Positions 36,049-46,150 of a stretch of 64,000 bases of DNA are shown here, one piece after another. Both the position numbers and the translations under genes were made by a program. Source of the stretch: Orientallactaga sibirica. Taxonomy: Eukaryota; Chordata; Mammalia; Rodentia; Dipodidae. Position 1 is the stretch's first letter, and every line of letters begins with the position of its first letter. The stretch covers positions 1,488,001 to 1,552,000 of the forward strand of contig JAEOAD010001942.1 in the NCBI GenBank assembly GCA_036365145.1, read 5' to 3'. The notes under the pieces are model-generated. The model was not told where the DNA came from and made no database searches. It saw nothing but the letters and a program-made list of their open reading frames with translations.

Positions 36049-36280
36049 TTTTCCTACTAATTTTAGAAGTTAGTACTTAGACCCTATGAAAATGGCTAGG
36101 AGAAAACAAGAATAACTACTTCTTCTAGCCCCTGTCTTCTGTGCCATTAAATTTAATGTAAATCATAGAGGCTAAGGTTATTATTAAAGTCACAGAAGAA
36201 ATATGTGTCATAGAATGACTCCACAATGATACATTCCTTTTTGGAGGTTGATTCTCTTCATAATCAAGAAATTACTTTTA

Positions 36281-36570
36281 GGGCTGGAGAGATGGCTTAG
36301 CGGTTAAGGCGCCTGCCTGCTAAGCCTAAGAATGCTGGTTCCAATCTCCAGGTTCCAATCTCCAGGTCCCATGTTTAGCCAGATGCAAAGTGACGCAAGG
36401 GCGCAATGCCACACTTGCCCACAAGGGGGCGCACTCATCTGGATTTCGTTCACAGCAGTTGAGAGGATGCTGGCCCACCCATCTCTATCTGTCTCCCTCT
36501 TCCTCTCTCTCTGTCTGTCTCTCTCTGTCTGTGTCTCTCTCCAAAAATAAATAAAAATAATAATAATAAA
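36281..36570 (+). repeat. D-SINE, insertion-bearing subfamily
   Basis: Contains an extra segment of about 35 bp (TGACGCAAGGGCGCAATGCC... near 36391-36426) between the GCCAGATGCA box and the CATCTGG box. GGTTCCAATCTCCA is tandemly duplicated at 36338-36365. ATTACTTTTA flanks the element. Confidence 0.88.
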
Positions 36571-36611
36571 AAGAAATTACTTTTAATATAATACTAAATT
36601 AAAAAAAATTT

Positions 36612-37122
36612 TTTTTTGATTTTTCGAGGTAGGGTCTCACTCTAGCTCAGGCTGACCTGGAATTCGCTATGTAGTTTCAGGGTGGCCTCGAACTCTTGGT
36701 AATCCTCCTACCTCTGCCTCCCGCGTGCTGGGATTAAAGGCGTGCGCCATCACGCCTAGCAAAAAAAAATTTTTTTGAGGTAGTTTTTCTTGCTCTAGCC
36801 CAGGCTGACCCGGAATTCACTCTCTAGTCTCAGTAGTAGTCTTCCTGGCTCAGCCTCCAGAGCACTGGGATTACAGGCATGTACCACCACACCCACACTA
36901 ATGTTGTTATTTTTAAAAAATATTTTACTTTTTTATGAGACAGAGAGAAAAAGGCAGATAGAGAGAAAGAATGGGAACTCTAGGGCCTCTAGCCATGCAA
37001 ACAAATTCCAGATACATGCACCACCTTGTGCATCTGGCTTTACATGGATGCTGGGGAATTGAACTAGGGTCCTTAGGCTTTGCAGGCAAGCGCTTTAAGT
37101 GCTGAACCATTGCTCCAGCCCT
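36612..37122 (-). repeat. B1, old B1, D-SINE, minus strand
   Basis: B1 36612-36761; more diverged B1 36770-36892; D-SINE 36910-37122 (CTAATGTTGTTATTTTT / CTAATGTTATTATTTTT flanks). Confidence 0.88.
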
Positions 37123-37304
37123 AATGTTATTATTTTTTAGGAAAAGAAACATCACAACAACAACAAAAATGGTCCAAGAAAACATAGAAAACTCCTAGAA
37201 GAAAAACATGTGAACAATAAACAGGTGAGAAAAGAAGTAACTTATTCTATCAAAATAGCAATTTGAAACCATAGGTAACTATTCTTTAAATTTTTCAGAT
37301 GCAT

Positions 37305-37600
37305 GGCTGGAGAGATGGCTTAGCGGTTAAGGCACTTGCCTGCAAAGCCAAAGGACCCAGGTTTGATGCCCCAGTACCCTTGTAAAGCCACATGCACATG
37401 GTAGTGCGTGTATATTGAGTTAATTTGCAGTGGCTAGAGGCCCTGGAGGCCCATTCTCTCTCTGTGTCTCTGTCTCTGTGTCTCTGTCTCTCTCTCTCAA
37501 ATAAATAACAATCCAGTGGTGAATTTACTACAGAGTGAATTCCAGGTCAGTCTGAACTAGAATGAGACTCTACCTTGAACCCGACCCCCAAATCAAATAA
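37305..37600 (+). repeat. D-SINE and B1 3' part
   Basis: D-SINE 37305-37510 and a B1 fragment 37517-37590 lacking its first half. Confidence 0.85.
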
Positions 37601-37611
37601 ATAACTAAAAT

Positions 37612-38090
37612 ACTTTAAAATTTTATTTATTTGTTTATTTATTTGAGAGCGACAGACAGACAGAAAGAGGCAGAGAGAGAATGGTCACACCAGGGCCTCC
37701 AGCCACTGCAAACGAACTTCAGATGCATGCATCACCTTGTGCATGGCTTACGTGGTTCCTGGGGAATAGAGTTGTTTTTTTGGGGGAGACAGAGAGGAAG
37801 ACAGATAGAGATGGGCGCGCCAGCAGTGTCTCAGCTGCTGTGAAAGAAATCCAGATGCGTGCGTCCCCTTGTGGTCAAGTGCGGCATTGCGCCCTTGCAT
37901 CACTTTGCATCTGGCTAAACGTGGGACCTGGAGATTGGAACCGCTGGAGATTGGAACCAGCTTCTTAGGCTTAGGAGGCAGGTGCCTTAACCGCTAAGCC
38001 ATCTCTCCAGCCCTGGGGAATGTAGTTTTGAACTGAGGTCCTTAGGCTTCACAGGCAAGCACTTAACTGCTAAGCCATCTCTCCAGGCCC
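37612..38090 (-). repeat. D-SINE with an insertion-subfamily D-SINE nested in it
   Basis: Outer reverse D-SINE 37612-37773 resumes at 38016-38090. Inner reverse copy 37774-38015 carries the extra segment, plus a direct repeat of GGAGATTGGAACC at 37929 and 37944. CTGGGGAATAGAGTT / CTGGGGAATGTAGTT is the duplicated target. Confidence 0.9.
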
Positions 38091-38199
38091 AAAAATACTT
38101 TAAATTTTTTTTCATTTGCCCAGTATTGTAGGTTACCAAACCTATATATTTGCAGCAGGGTAGTCAGCTGATAGGAATCTGTTTGTTACATAATGTTGC

Positions 38200-38480
38200 A
38201 GTCAGCTTTGCATTGCTGGCAGAAAGTACCCAACCAAAGCAGTTTATGGGAGGAAAGGTTTTATTTTGGCTTATAGACTCAAGGGGAAGCTCCACGATGG
38301 CAGGGAAAACGTGGCATGAGCAGAGGCTGGACATTACCTTGTGGCCAACATCAGGTGGACAACAGCAGCAGGAGAGTCTGCCAATCACTACAACACCCAT
38401 AAGCCTGCCCCCAACAACTTATTGCCTCCAGGGGGCTCTAATTCCCAAATTGCCGCCACCTGGGGACTGTTCTTTTTCTC
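38200..38480 (+). repeat. Unclassified dispersed repeat-like segment
   Basis: TGTTGCAGTCAGCTTTGCATTG, GGAGGAAAGGTTTTATTTTGG and the later AGCCTGCCCCCAACAAC match a pattern common in rodent intergenic DNA. The family name is not certain. The frame spanning it is not a gene. Confidence 0.4.
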
Positions 38481-38510
38481 TTTCTTTTATTAAAAGTTTT
38501 TATTTATTTG

Positions 38511-38995
38511 GGGACTGAAGGGATGGCCTAGCCGGTAAGGCATTTGCCTGCAAAGCCAAAGGACCCAGGTTCGATTTCCTAGGACCCATGTTAGCCAGAT
38601 GCTCAAGGGAGCACATGAGTCTGGAGTTCGTTTGCAGTGGCTGGAGGCCCTGGCACACCCATTCTCTCTCCTCTCTCTGTCTCTAATAAAAAAATTTTTT
38701 TAAGTTTTTTTTATTTATTTATTTATTTATTTGAGGAGAAAAAGGCAGATATAGAGAGAGAATGGACACACCAGGGCCTCTAGCCACTGCAAACGAACTC
38801 CAGACACATGTGCCACCTTGTGCACCTGGCTTACGTGGACATTGGGGAATCAAACCTGGATCCTTAGGCTTTGCAGGCAAACACCTTAACTGTTAACCCA
38901 TAACACTAGCCCCATTCTCTCTCTTTCTATCTGCCTCTCTCTCACACACACAAATAAATGAAAAATAAATAATAATTTTTAAAATATATATATAC
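38511..38995. repeat. D-SINE(+) and D-SINE(-), tail to tail
   Basis: Plus 38511-38700, minus 38698-38913, then a second plus-type tail (38914-38995: CCATTCTCTC...AAATAAATG), so the minus copy probably inserted into a D-SINE tail. Confidence 0.85.
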
Positions 38996-39000
38996 ACTTT

Positions 39001-39144
39001 GCCGGGCGTGGTGGCTCACGCCTTTAATCCCAGCACTCGGGAGGACACAGGTAGGAGGATTGCCGTGAGTTCGAGGCCACCCTGAGACTACATAGTGAAT
39101 TCCAGGTCAGCCTGAACTAGAGTGAGACCCTACCTCGAAAAACC

Positions 39145-39212
<68 letters not shown>
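39001..39212 (+). repeat. B1 with (TA)n microsatellite
   Basis: B1 39001-39160 followed by about 26 TA units (39161-39212). TATATACACTTT occurs before the B1 and after the TA tract. Confidence 0.93.
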
Positions 39213-39213
<1 letters not shown>

Positions 39214-39215
<2 letters not shown>

Positions 39216-39872
39216 TTTAACCAACCTTTTAATTGAGAAAAATATTGTTATTTCAAGGGAAGGTGAATACAGCCTGAAAGCCTCTCTCTTTTCTATGCCA
39301 ACAACTCTAATTTCTTTCATCTTACCTTAAAAGATTTAATTTTCTCTCTGAAATTGTATTCATTAGGTTTTTTTGGGTCTTTCTAGTTTTTTTTTTTTTT
39401 TTGTTTACCATGTGCTTGATTAAATTTAGCTGATTTTCTAAATTACAGCAGCATAACAGGTTTGGATTTTTGAAGGGGCTTTTCTGTTTTCTCTTTCAAC
39501 AATAGTTATATTGGCATTACAGTTCACTGAAAACATCCATTAGCCAGAATGACATTTAATAAAGTGTGTGCACACTGTGTCTTGTCTAAATAATGGACTT
39601 TGCCTACTCTGTGTGCTCTGGTACTGTTCCTGTGTGTCATCAGTTTGTGTGGGGTGCAAATCATGAGCCAGGCACCACTGTCTATGCTGCTTAGTTCCTT
39701 GGCTAGAGGGAGGGGCCTGAGCCTGAGAAGACCCTGACTTGCACTGTCAGTAGCTGCCCTAGGAACTGCTACATTAAGTTGTCCAAACCACAACATGACA
39801 TGCCAAAAAGAGACCACAAGATAAGGAGAGGCTTTACTGTTTAGTGTTTCTTTTCCTGAAGATAATATTTTA
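39214..39872. other. Unique AT-rich stretch
   Basis: No gene seen. A T-run at 39389-39402. A minus-strand frame at 39524-39817 has no recognisable family. Confidence 0.45.
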
Positions 39873-40293
39873 GGGCTGGAGAGATGGCTTAGTGGTTAAG
39901 GCGCATGCCTGTGAAGCCTAAGGACCCAGGTTCCATTCTCCAGGTCCCACGTAAGCCAGATGCACATGGTGGCACATACGTCTGGAGTTCATTTGCAGTG
40001 GTTAGAGGCCCTGGCATGCCCCATTCTCTCTCTCTCTCTCTCTCTCCCTGTCTCTAATAAATAAATAAAAAATAAAATCTTTTTTAAAAAGATAATATTT
40101 TATTTAGTTATAAGACAGAGAGGTAGACAGAGAGAGTGTGTGAGTATGGGAACACTGGGGCCACCAACCTCTGCAAATGAACTCCACTTTGTACATCTGG
40201 CTTTATGTGGGTACTGGGGAATCTAACCATGGTCATCGGGCTTTGCAAGCAAGCACCTTTAACCACTGAGTCCTGTTTTAACCTCTCTAGCCC
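39873..40293. repeat. D-SINE(+) and D-SINE(-)
   Basis: Plus 39873-40088, flanked by GATAATATTTTA at 39861-39872 and 40090-40101; reverse divergent copy 40098-40293 begins in the right duplication. Confidence 0.9.
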
Positions 40294-40756
40294 CTGTTTT
40301 ATGTTTCTAAAGGCACTCCCCCACCACCTTTGAACAAAGGCCTGCATGGCCAGTGGTCAGACCATGTGTCACGACGGCCTCAGGCAATCAGAAGAGGGAA
40401 GTTTACTTCAGGAAGAGAAGTGACTTATTTGCTTATTCCACCCTTGTTTACCTTTGCCTTAAAGTAGGAGGCCCCCCTCTTTCTGTTCCTGGTGCTCGCA
40501 GAGGACAGTCCTGGTGGCTTAACGGCAGAGGAAGCTGCCAACCCCTGATGTGATTTCTTCACTAAGCACAGGATAGAGTGGTGGAAGAACTGGAGAAGGA
40601 AAAGAGAAGTTCAAATTTCGAGATTATTAAACACTGTAACTAACTGTTGCCTCCTGTGATTGTTGTGGCTGTATAATTTGTTATTTTACAATTTTTGTAG
40701 TTTTTCTATTTTAATTTGTACTTTATCTTCAGGGAAGATACAGAGAAACTTAGTTA
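40294..40756. other. Unique stretch
   Basis: No repeat or gene recognised in about 460 bp. Confidence 0.45.
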
Positions 40757-40925
40757 GCCGAGTGTGGCGACGCACGCCTTTAATGCCGGCACTTGGGAGG
40801 CAGAGGTAGGAGGATTGCTATGAGTTCAAGGCCACCCTGAGACTACTGAGTGAATTCCAGGTCAACCTGGGCTAGAGCGAGACCCTACCTCAAAAAATCG
40901 AAAAACAATAAAAAAAAGAAAGAAA

Positions 40926-40974
<49 letters not shown>

Positions 40975-40975
40975 G
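40757..40975 (+). repeat. B1 with (GAAA)n tail
   Basis: B1 40757-40917, tail expanded into GAAA units to 40972. GTTAGTTAG occurs near both ends (AGTTAGCC at 40751, GAGTTAGTTAGC at 40980). Confidence 0.9.
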
Positions 40976-41076
40976 TTAAAGAGTTAGTTAGCTGGCTGGC
41001 TGGCCAGAGAAGTGTTGTTTATCATATGGATGACAATGCAAAGACTTAAATTCTAATTTTTTAAAACACCACTTTT

Positions 41077-41325
41077 GGGGCTTGAGAGATTGCTCAGTGG
41101 TTAGCAAAGCCTAAAGGTCCAGGTTCAACTCCCCAGTACCCAAGTAAAGCCAGATGCACAGACTGGTGCATGCATCTGTAATTTGTTTGCAGCAGCAGGA
41201 GGTCCTGGCATACCTCTTCACCCCAACCCCTCTCTCCTTACAAATAAATAAATAAATAATATAAAATAAATAAACCCCTCTTCTCCTTACAAATAAATAA
41301 ATAAAATAAAATAAAATAAAATAAA
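41077..41325 (+). repeat. D-SINE with duplicated tail
   Basis: Shortened D-SINE 41077-41250. The tail block CCCCTCTCTCCTTACAAATA is repeated at 41276 as CCCCTCTTCTCCTTACAAAT, each with its own AAATA run. Confidence 0.85.
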
Positions 41326-41330
41326 GAGCA

Positions 41331-41957
41331 GCTGGGCATGGTGGCGCACACCTTTAATCCCAGCATTCAGAAGGCAGAGGTAGGAGGATTGCTGTAAGTT
41401 CAAGTCACCCTAAGACTACATAGTGAATCCCAGGTCAGCCTGGGCTAGAGTGAGACCCTACCTTGAAAAACCAAAAACAACAACAGAGAGCAATAGCATT
41501 TAGGCAGGAGAGATGGCTCAGCAGTTAAGGTGCTTGCCTACAAAGCCTTAAAGATGCTGATTTGATTCCCCAGGACCCACATAAGCCAGATGCACAAGGT
41601 GGCTCATACATCTGGAGTTCATTCCTTACAGCGGCTCGAAGATCTGGTGAGCCCATTCTCTCTTTCTCACTCACTCTCTCTCTCTCTGACGCTGTCTCTT
41701 TCTATTTCTCTCTCAAATAAATAAAATAATTTTAATATTCTATTTTTATTTATTTATTTTTATTATAATTTATTTGATAGAAAAAGAGGCAGACAGAGAG
41801 AGAATGGGTACACCAGGAACTCTAGCCACTGTAAGGAATGAACTCCAGATGCATGGACCACCTTGTACATCTGGTTTACATGGGTCCTAGGAAATTGAAC
41901 CTGAGTCCTTTGGCTTTACAGGCAAGTGCCTTAATAGGTAAGCCATCTCTCCACCCC
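41331..41957. repeat. B1(+), D(+), D(-)
   Basis: B1 41331-41487; D-SINE plus 41503-41732; D-SINE minus 41735-41957, the last two tail to tail. The minus copy has private TACACCAGGAACTCTAGCC. Confidence 0.9.
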
Positions 41958-41974
41958 AATAAAATATTTTTAAA

Positions 41975-42072
41975 ACATTTTTTATTAACAGCTTCCATAA
42001 TTATAGACAATAAACTATGATCATTCCCTTCCCTCCCCCACTTTCCCCTTCACAAATCCACTCTCCATCATA
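41975..42072 (-). repeat. Short L1 3'-UTR end, minus strand
   Basis: TTCCATAATTATAGACAATA and CCCTCCCCCACTTTCCCC match the last 100 bp of the 9155-10186 element in reverse. Confidence 0.7.
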
Positions 42073-42081
42073 CTGAAATCT

Positions 42082-42256
42082 TTTTAATATATTTTATTTA
42101 TTTATTTAAGAGAGTGAAAAAGTCCAGCCACTGCAAACAAACTCCAGATGCATGTGCCCCCTTGTGCATCTGGCTTACGTGGGTCCTGGAGAATCAAACC
42201 GGGTTCCTTTGGCTTTGCTGGCAAAGGCCTTAACTGCTAAGCCATCTCTCCAGCCC
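42082..42256 (-). repeat. D-SINE, minus strand
   Basis: Reverse copy with a short (GA)n part and private CGGGTTCCTTTGGCTTTGC and GCTGGCAAAGG. The same private block recurs at 46100-46140. Confidence 0.9.
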
Positions 42257-42686
42257 CTTGAAATTTTAAAGCCACTTTTTGCAAGTACTTATCTGATGAA
42301 CTGTCAGGCTTCCTTTTGTAAACACTGGCTTGAGTGTCAAGTAGTCTTTGAATGCTGCCTTGAGGCACTGCTTGTCCCTTCAGTTAATGCCTTCAATGCA
42401 CTGGAAAAGGCAACTTAGTACCAGTTCTACAGCACTAGTCAGTCAACAGGGTCATCAGCACATAAGACCGGAGAGACAGTCCTCACAGTCACAGTGGGAT
42501 GAGTGCATAGAGAACTCATTCTGAGCACTTGGATTTCTCACGGCAACAATGAACAGCAGTAGATCGCTCCACGCCTAAGGGCTCAAGCTAAACTCTTCTT
42601 TTTTAATGACTATAAATGTTATATTCAAATCAACTATAAATTATATAATTATACACTGTCCAATAGTAAGCCTTCAAATGAAAATC

Positions 42687-42883
42687 AGCCAGACATGGTG
42701 ACACATGCCTACAATTCCAGCACTTGGGAGGTGGAGGCAGGAGGATTGTAAGTTGGAGAAAATTTATTGAAGAATTTCCTAGAACTGAAGTGAGCACTTT
42801 ATGTTTTTGAGAGGGGTCTCTCTATGTAGCCCAGGATGGTTTTGAACTCTTTTTTTTCATAATTTTTAAATTTTTTATTCATT

Positions 42884-42921
<38 letters not shown>

Positions 42922-43110
42922 AATGGGTGCACAAGGGCCTCCAGCCACTGCAAACAAACTCCAGACACATGTGCCACCTTGTGCATCTGGCTTACATGGG
43001 TCCTGGGGAGTTGAACCCGGATCCTTTAGCTTTGCAGGCATCTCTCCAGCCCTAGTTTTGAACTCTTAATTCTCTTGCTTCAACCTTCCTGAGTGCTAGG
43101 ATTACCTGCA
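42687..43110. repeat. Old B1(+), old B1(-) with nested D-SINE(-)
   Basis: B1-like plus 42687-42757. Reverse old B1 42800-42850 resumes at 43054-43110. Reverse D-SINE 42851-43053 sits in GTTTTGAACTCTT, duplicated on both sides. Confidence 0.75.
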
Positions 43111-44985
43111 AATTGTCATATTGAAAGAGACTCAACACAGTGAGGGGAAGGAATCTTACACTAAGGTAATTCATCAAAGTTCAGAACATCAAAGCTGAAA
43201 AGAAGACCTAAAGGGTTACCAGACAGAACACACACAGCACTTTCAAGGGGCAGGCATCAGAAGGGTGCCAGCCTTCAACAGAAGCCAGAAGATAGTGATC
43301 AATGCTTTCAAACTTCTGAGGGGAAACGATTGCCAATTTAGAATTCTATACTTAGCTAAACTCATTCAACATGAGAGGAATTGCAGCTAACGCTCAAATG
43401 ATTCAAGAACAAAAAAGTATGCATATATAATCTAATCTAAAGAAAAGATGCATTTCCTTTCAGCTGTTGGCTAAGATGAAGCATACAAGAAAGATGTGAG
43501 TGTGAAAACAGACCAAAATGTTAGCAATGGGTGATGGGCATAAAGGATGTTTTTGTTTGTTTAATAATCTTGCAAGTCTTTATCTCTTTTTTTGTTGTTT
43601 ATTTTATTTTTATTTATTTAAGAGAGAGAGGCAGGTAGAGAAAGAGAGAGAGAATGGCCATGCCAGGGTTTCCAGCTGCTGCAAATGAACTCCAGATGTG
43701 TGTGCCTCCTTGTGTATCTGCCTTACATGGGTTCTGTGGAATCGAACCTGGGTCATTTGGCTTTGTGGGCAAGTGCCTTTTTAAAAGATAATTTTATTTA
43801 TTTATTTGCAAACCGAAAGAGAGAGAGAATGTCAGGGTCTCTAGCTGCTGCAAATGGACTGCAGATGCGATGCCATTTTGTGCATCTGGCTTTATGTGGA
43901 TGCTGGGGAATCAAACTCAGATCCTTAGGCTCTACAGGCAAGTGCCTTAACTGTTGAGCCATCTCCCAGCCCAAGTCTTTCTCAACTACAAAAAACTGAG
44001 GAAAGGGATCTTTTTTGACATGTATGATCACACAAGTTTTCTTAAGAAGTTTCTATAGAATGAGATGTGTTTCTTGCACACAAGGAGTGAAAGAACAAAG
44101 TACAGCCATCGAGTTGAGGAAACAAAGGATGCTTCAACAAGAGGGCGGGGACAAAGAATCCAGTATAGCAGTTGCCCTAAGTCCTGGAATGACAGATGGA
44201 GAATGAGTCTGAGGAGTTATCAGGCCAACCTGGTAGAGCAGGAAAACCAAGGACAAAAAAAAAAGAGAGAGAGAAGCGAAGAAGAGAAGAGAAAAAGAGA
44301 GAAAGAAAGAGAGAGAGGAAGGGAAAAAGAAAAGGTTTATTTGCAGGAAATATGGAACCTATAGATCAGCTACTTGAAAGTTTTATAGAAATTTTGGAAG
44401 TGAATAAGAGGATGGCCATAGAAAATCAAACAAACTAAAGTTTGAATTAATTATTAACTCCAAGGCAAATGAATGCTTGGACAAGAAAGGAAATATAAAT
44501 TGTGTAGTTCAGCCATGAACAGTATTTATAAGAATATAAAAATGAACATGTAGAGTAATGGTGGAAATGGAGAGAGAAAAATGAGGCAAGAATGGAAGAT
44601 ATAAAAGATATAATTCCTCATCTTCTATAGCAAGAAATTAATTGATAATGGATAAATTGGATAAATCAAGAAAAGCAACAGAACACTATTCTTTGGAAAT
44701 ACAGAGGTAAACTTGAAAAACAAATGCTAAAATAATTGAAGGTAGTAGTCTCCAGAATGGGAATTCAGGTTAGAGGAGCTACATCAGAGATAGGGTTTTC
44801 ATAAGTAGGATTTTTCTAGACCAGTTCCAGTTTATCCTTGTCAATTTTATTGCCATTGCCCCATTTACTCTCAAAATTGTGACAGTTTGGATGTCCCTTG
44901 CCTTTGTAAATGATGTGTGTCTAATACCTTGATAAGGTAAAATAAAACAGAGGGAATCTTGGGCTATAACACGCTTATCCTGTCG
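43110..44985 (+). repeat. Old L1-like sequence with two D-SINEs(-)
   Basis: 43110-43587 contains L1 3'-like phrases (GAAACGATTGCCAATTTAG, AATTCTATACTTAGCTAAAC). Reverse D-SINEs 43588-43772 and 43773-43973. 43985-44985 is AT-rich old DNA with an A/G-rich tract 44255-44335. The whole block recurs at 47040-48925. Confidence 0.5.
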
Positions 44986-44989
44986 CATC

Positions 44990-45094
44990 GAGCTCAGGCC
45001 AAGGTCTCACTATGTAGCCCAGCTGGCTTCAAATTGAAGCTCCTCCTACCTCTGCTTCTTAAGTTCGGACACAGCAATACCACCGCACTAGGCT
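44990..45094 (-). repeat. Old B1 remnant
   Basis: TCTCACTATGTAGCCCAGCTGG and CTCCTCCTACCTCTGCTTC are a diverged reverse B1. Confidence 0.6.
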
Positions 45095-45400
45095 TTCCTT
45101 GATTTTCCTCTTCCCTGAAGCTGATTCTGCACTTTAACTGAAACACAAGCAATGCATCTGTCGTGAGCATTATTCCATTTACTATGTCAATCTTTGTGAC
45201 AACTTAGAAGGGTAGGCATCCTATCTCATTGTACCTGCCTAACAAAGTGACACTAATCCTCCCTGCACAGGTCCTCTAATGGTGGTTCCCATGCTCTTGT
45301 CACACAGTGACAAAAAGCCATCCCACAAATGAACAGTATCTGAGATATAAAACCAAGAACTCCTATTAACAGCCTAGCTATTAGAAAAGCAGAGTATAGG

Positions 45401-45890
45401 AGCTGGAGGGATGGCTCAGTGGTCATGGCACCTGCCTGCAAAAGACTAATGACGCAGATTCAATTCCCCAGTACCCATGTAAATCCAGATGCACAGAGTG
45501 GTACATGAATCTGGAGTTCATTTGCAGTGGTTGGATGCCCTGGTGCACCCATTCTCTCTATGTGTCTCTCTGCTACCTCTCTCTGTTTGCAAATAAATAA
45601 ATAAATAAATAATTTTTCTTTTTTCTTTTTGGTTTTCTGAGGTAGGGTCTCGCTCTAGCCCAGGCTGACCTGGAACTCACTCTGTAGTCTCAGGGTGGCC
45701 TCGAACTCAAGGCGATCCTCCTACCTCTGCCTCCCAAGTGCTGGGATTAAAGGCGTGAGCCACCACGCCCAGCTTCTTTTCTTTTTAAAAAAATATTTCT
45801 ATAGCTGGCCTGGCAGAGACCTATCTTACAGGAAAAAAGAAAGAAAAGAAGAAAAGAAAAAGAAAAAGCAGAGTATGGAAAATAAATAAT
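45401..45890. repeat. D-SINE(+), B1(-), B1-tail fragment(+)
   Basis: D-SINE 45401-45612; reverse B1 45619-45773; 45795-45880 resembles a plus B1 3' end with a GAAA/GAAAAA tail and recurs at 50925-51010. Confidence 0.85.
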
Positions 45891-45914
45891 TCCAGCATTT
45901 GTTCTGTCAGTCCT

Positions 45915-45918
45915 GCTT

Positions 45919-45957
<39 letters not shown>

Positions 45958-46150
45958 TTTGAGAGAGAGAGATACAGAAATAGGCAGGCAGAGAGAGAGA
46001 GAATGGGTACACCAGGAACTCTAGCCACTGTAAGGAATGAACTCCAGATGCATGTACCCCCTTGTGCATCTGGCTTACGTGGGTCCTGGAGAATCAAACC
46101 GGGTTCCTTTGGCTTTGCTGGCAAAGGCCTTAACTGCTAAGCCATCTCTG
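45915..46150 (-). repeat. Mosaic D-SINE at the edge of the duplicated block
   Basis: The (TTTA)n tail and AGATACAGAAATAGGCAGGC match 51055-51140. The next 55 bp match 41801-41855. From 46053 on it matches 42156-42250. Three different source SINEs appear joined without a seam. Confidence 0.8.
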
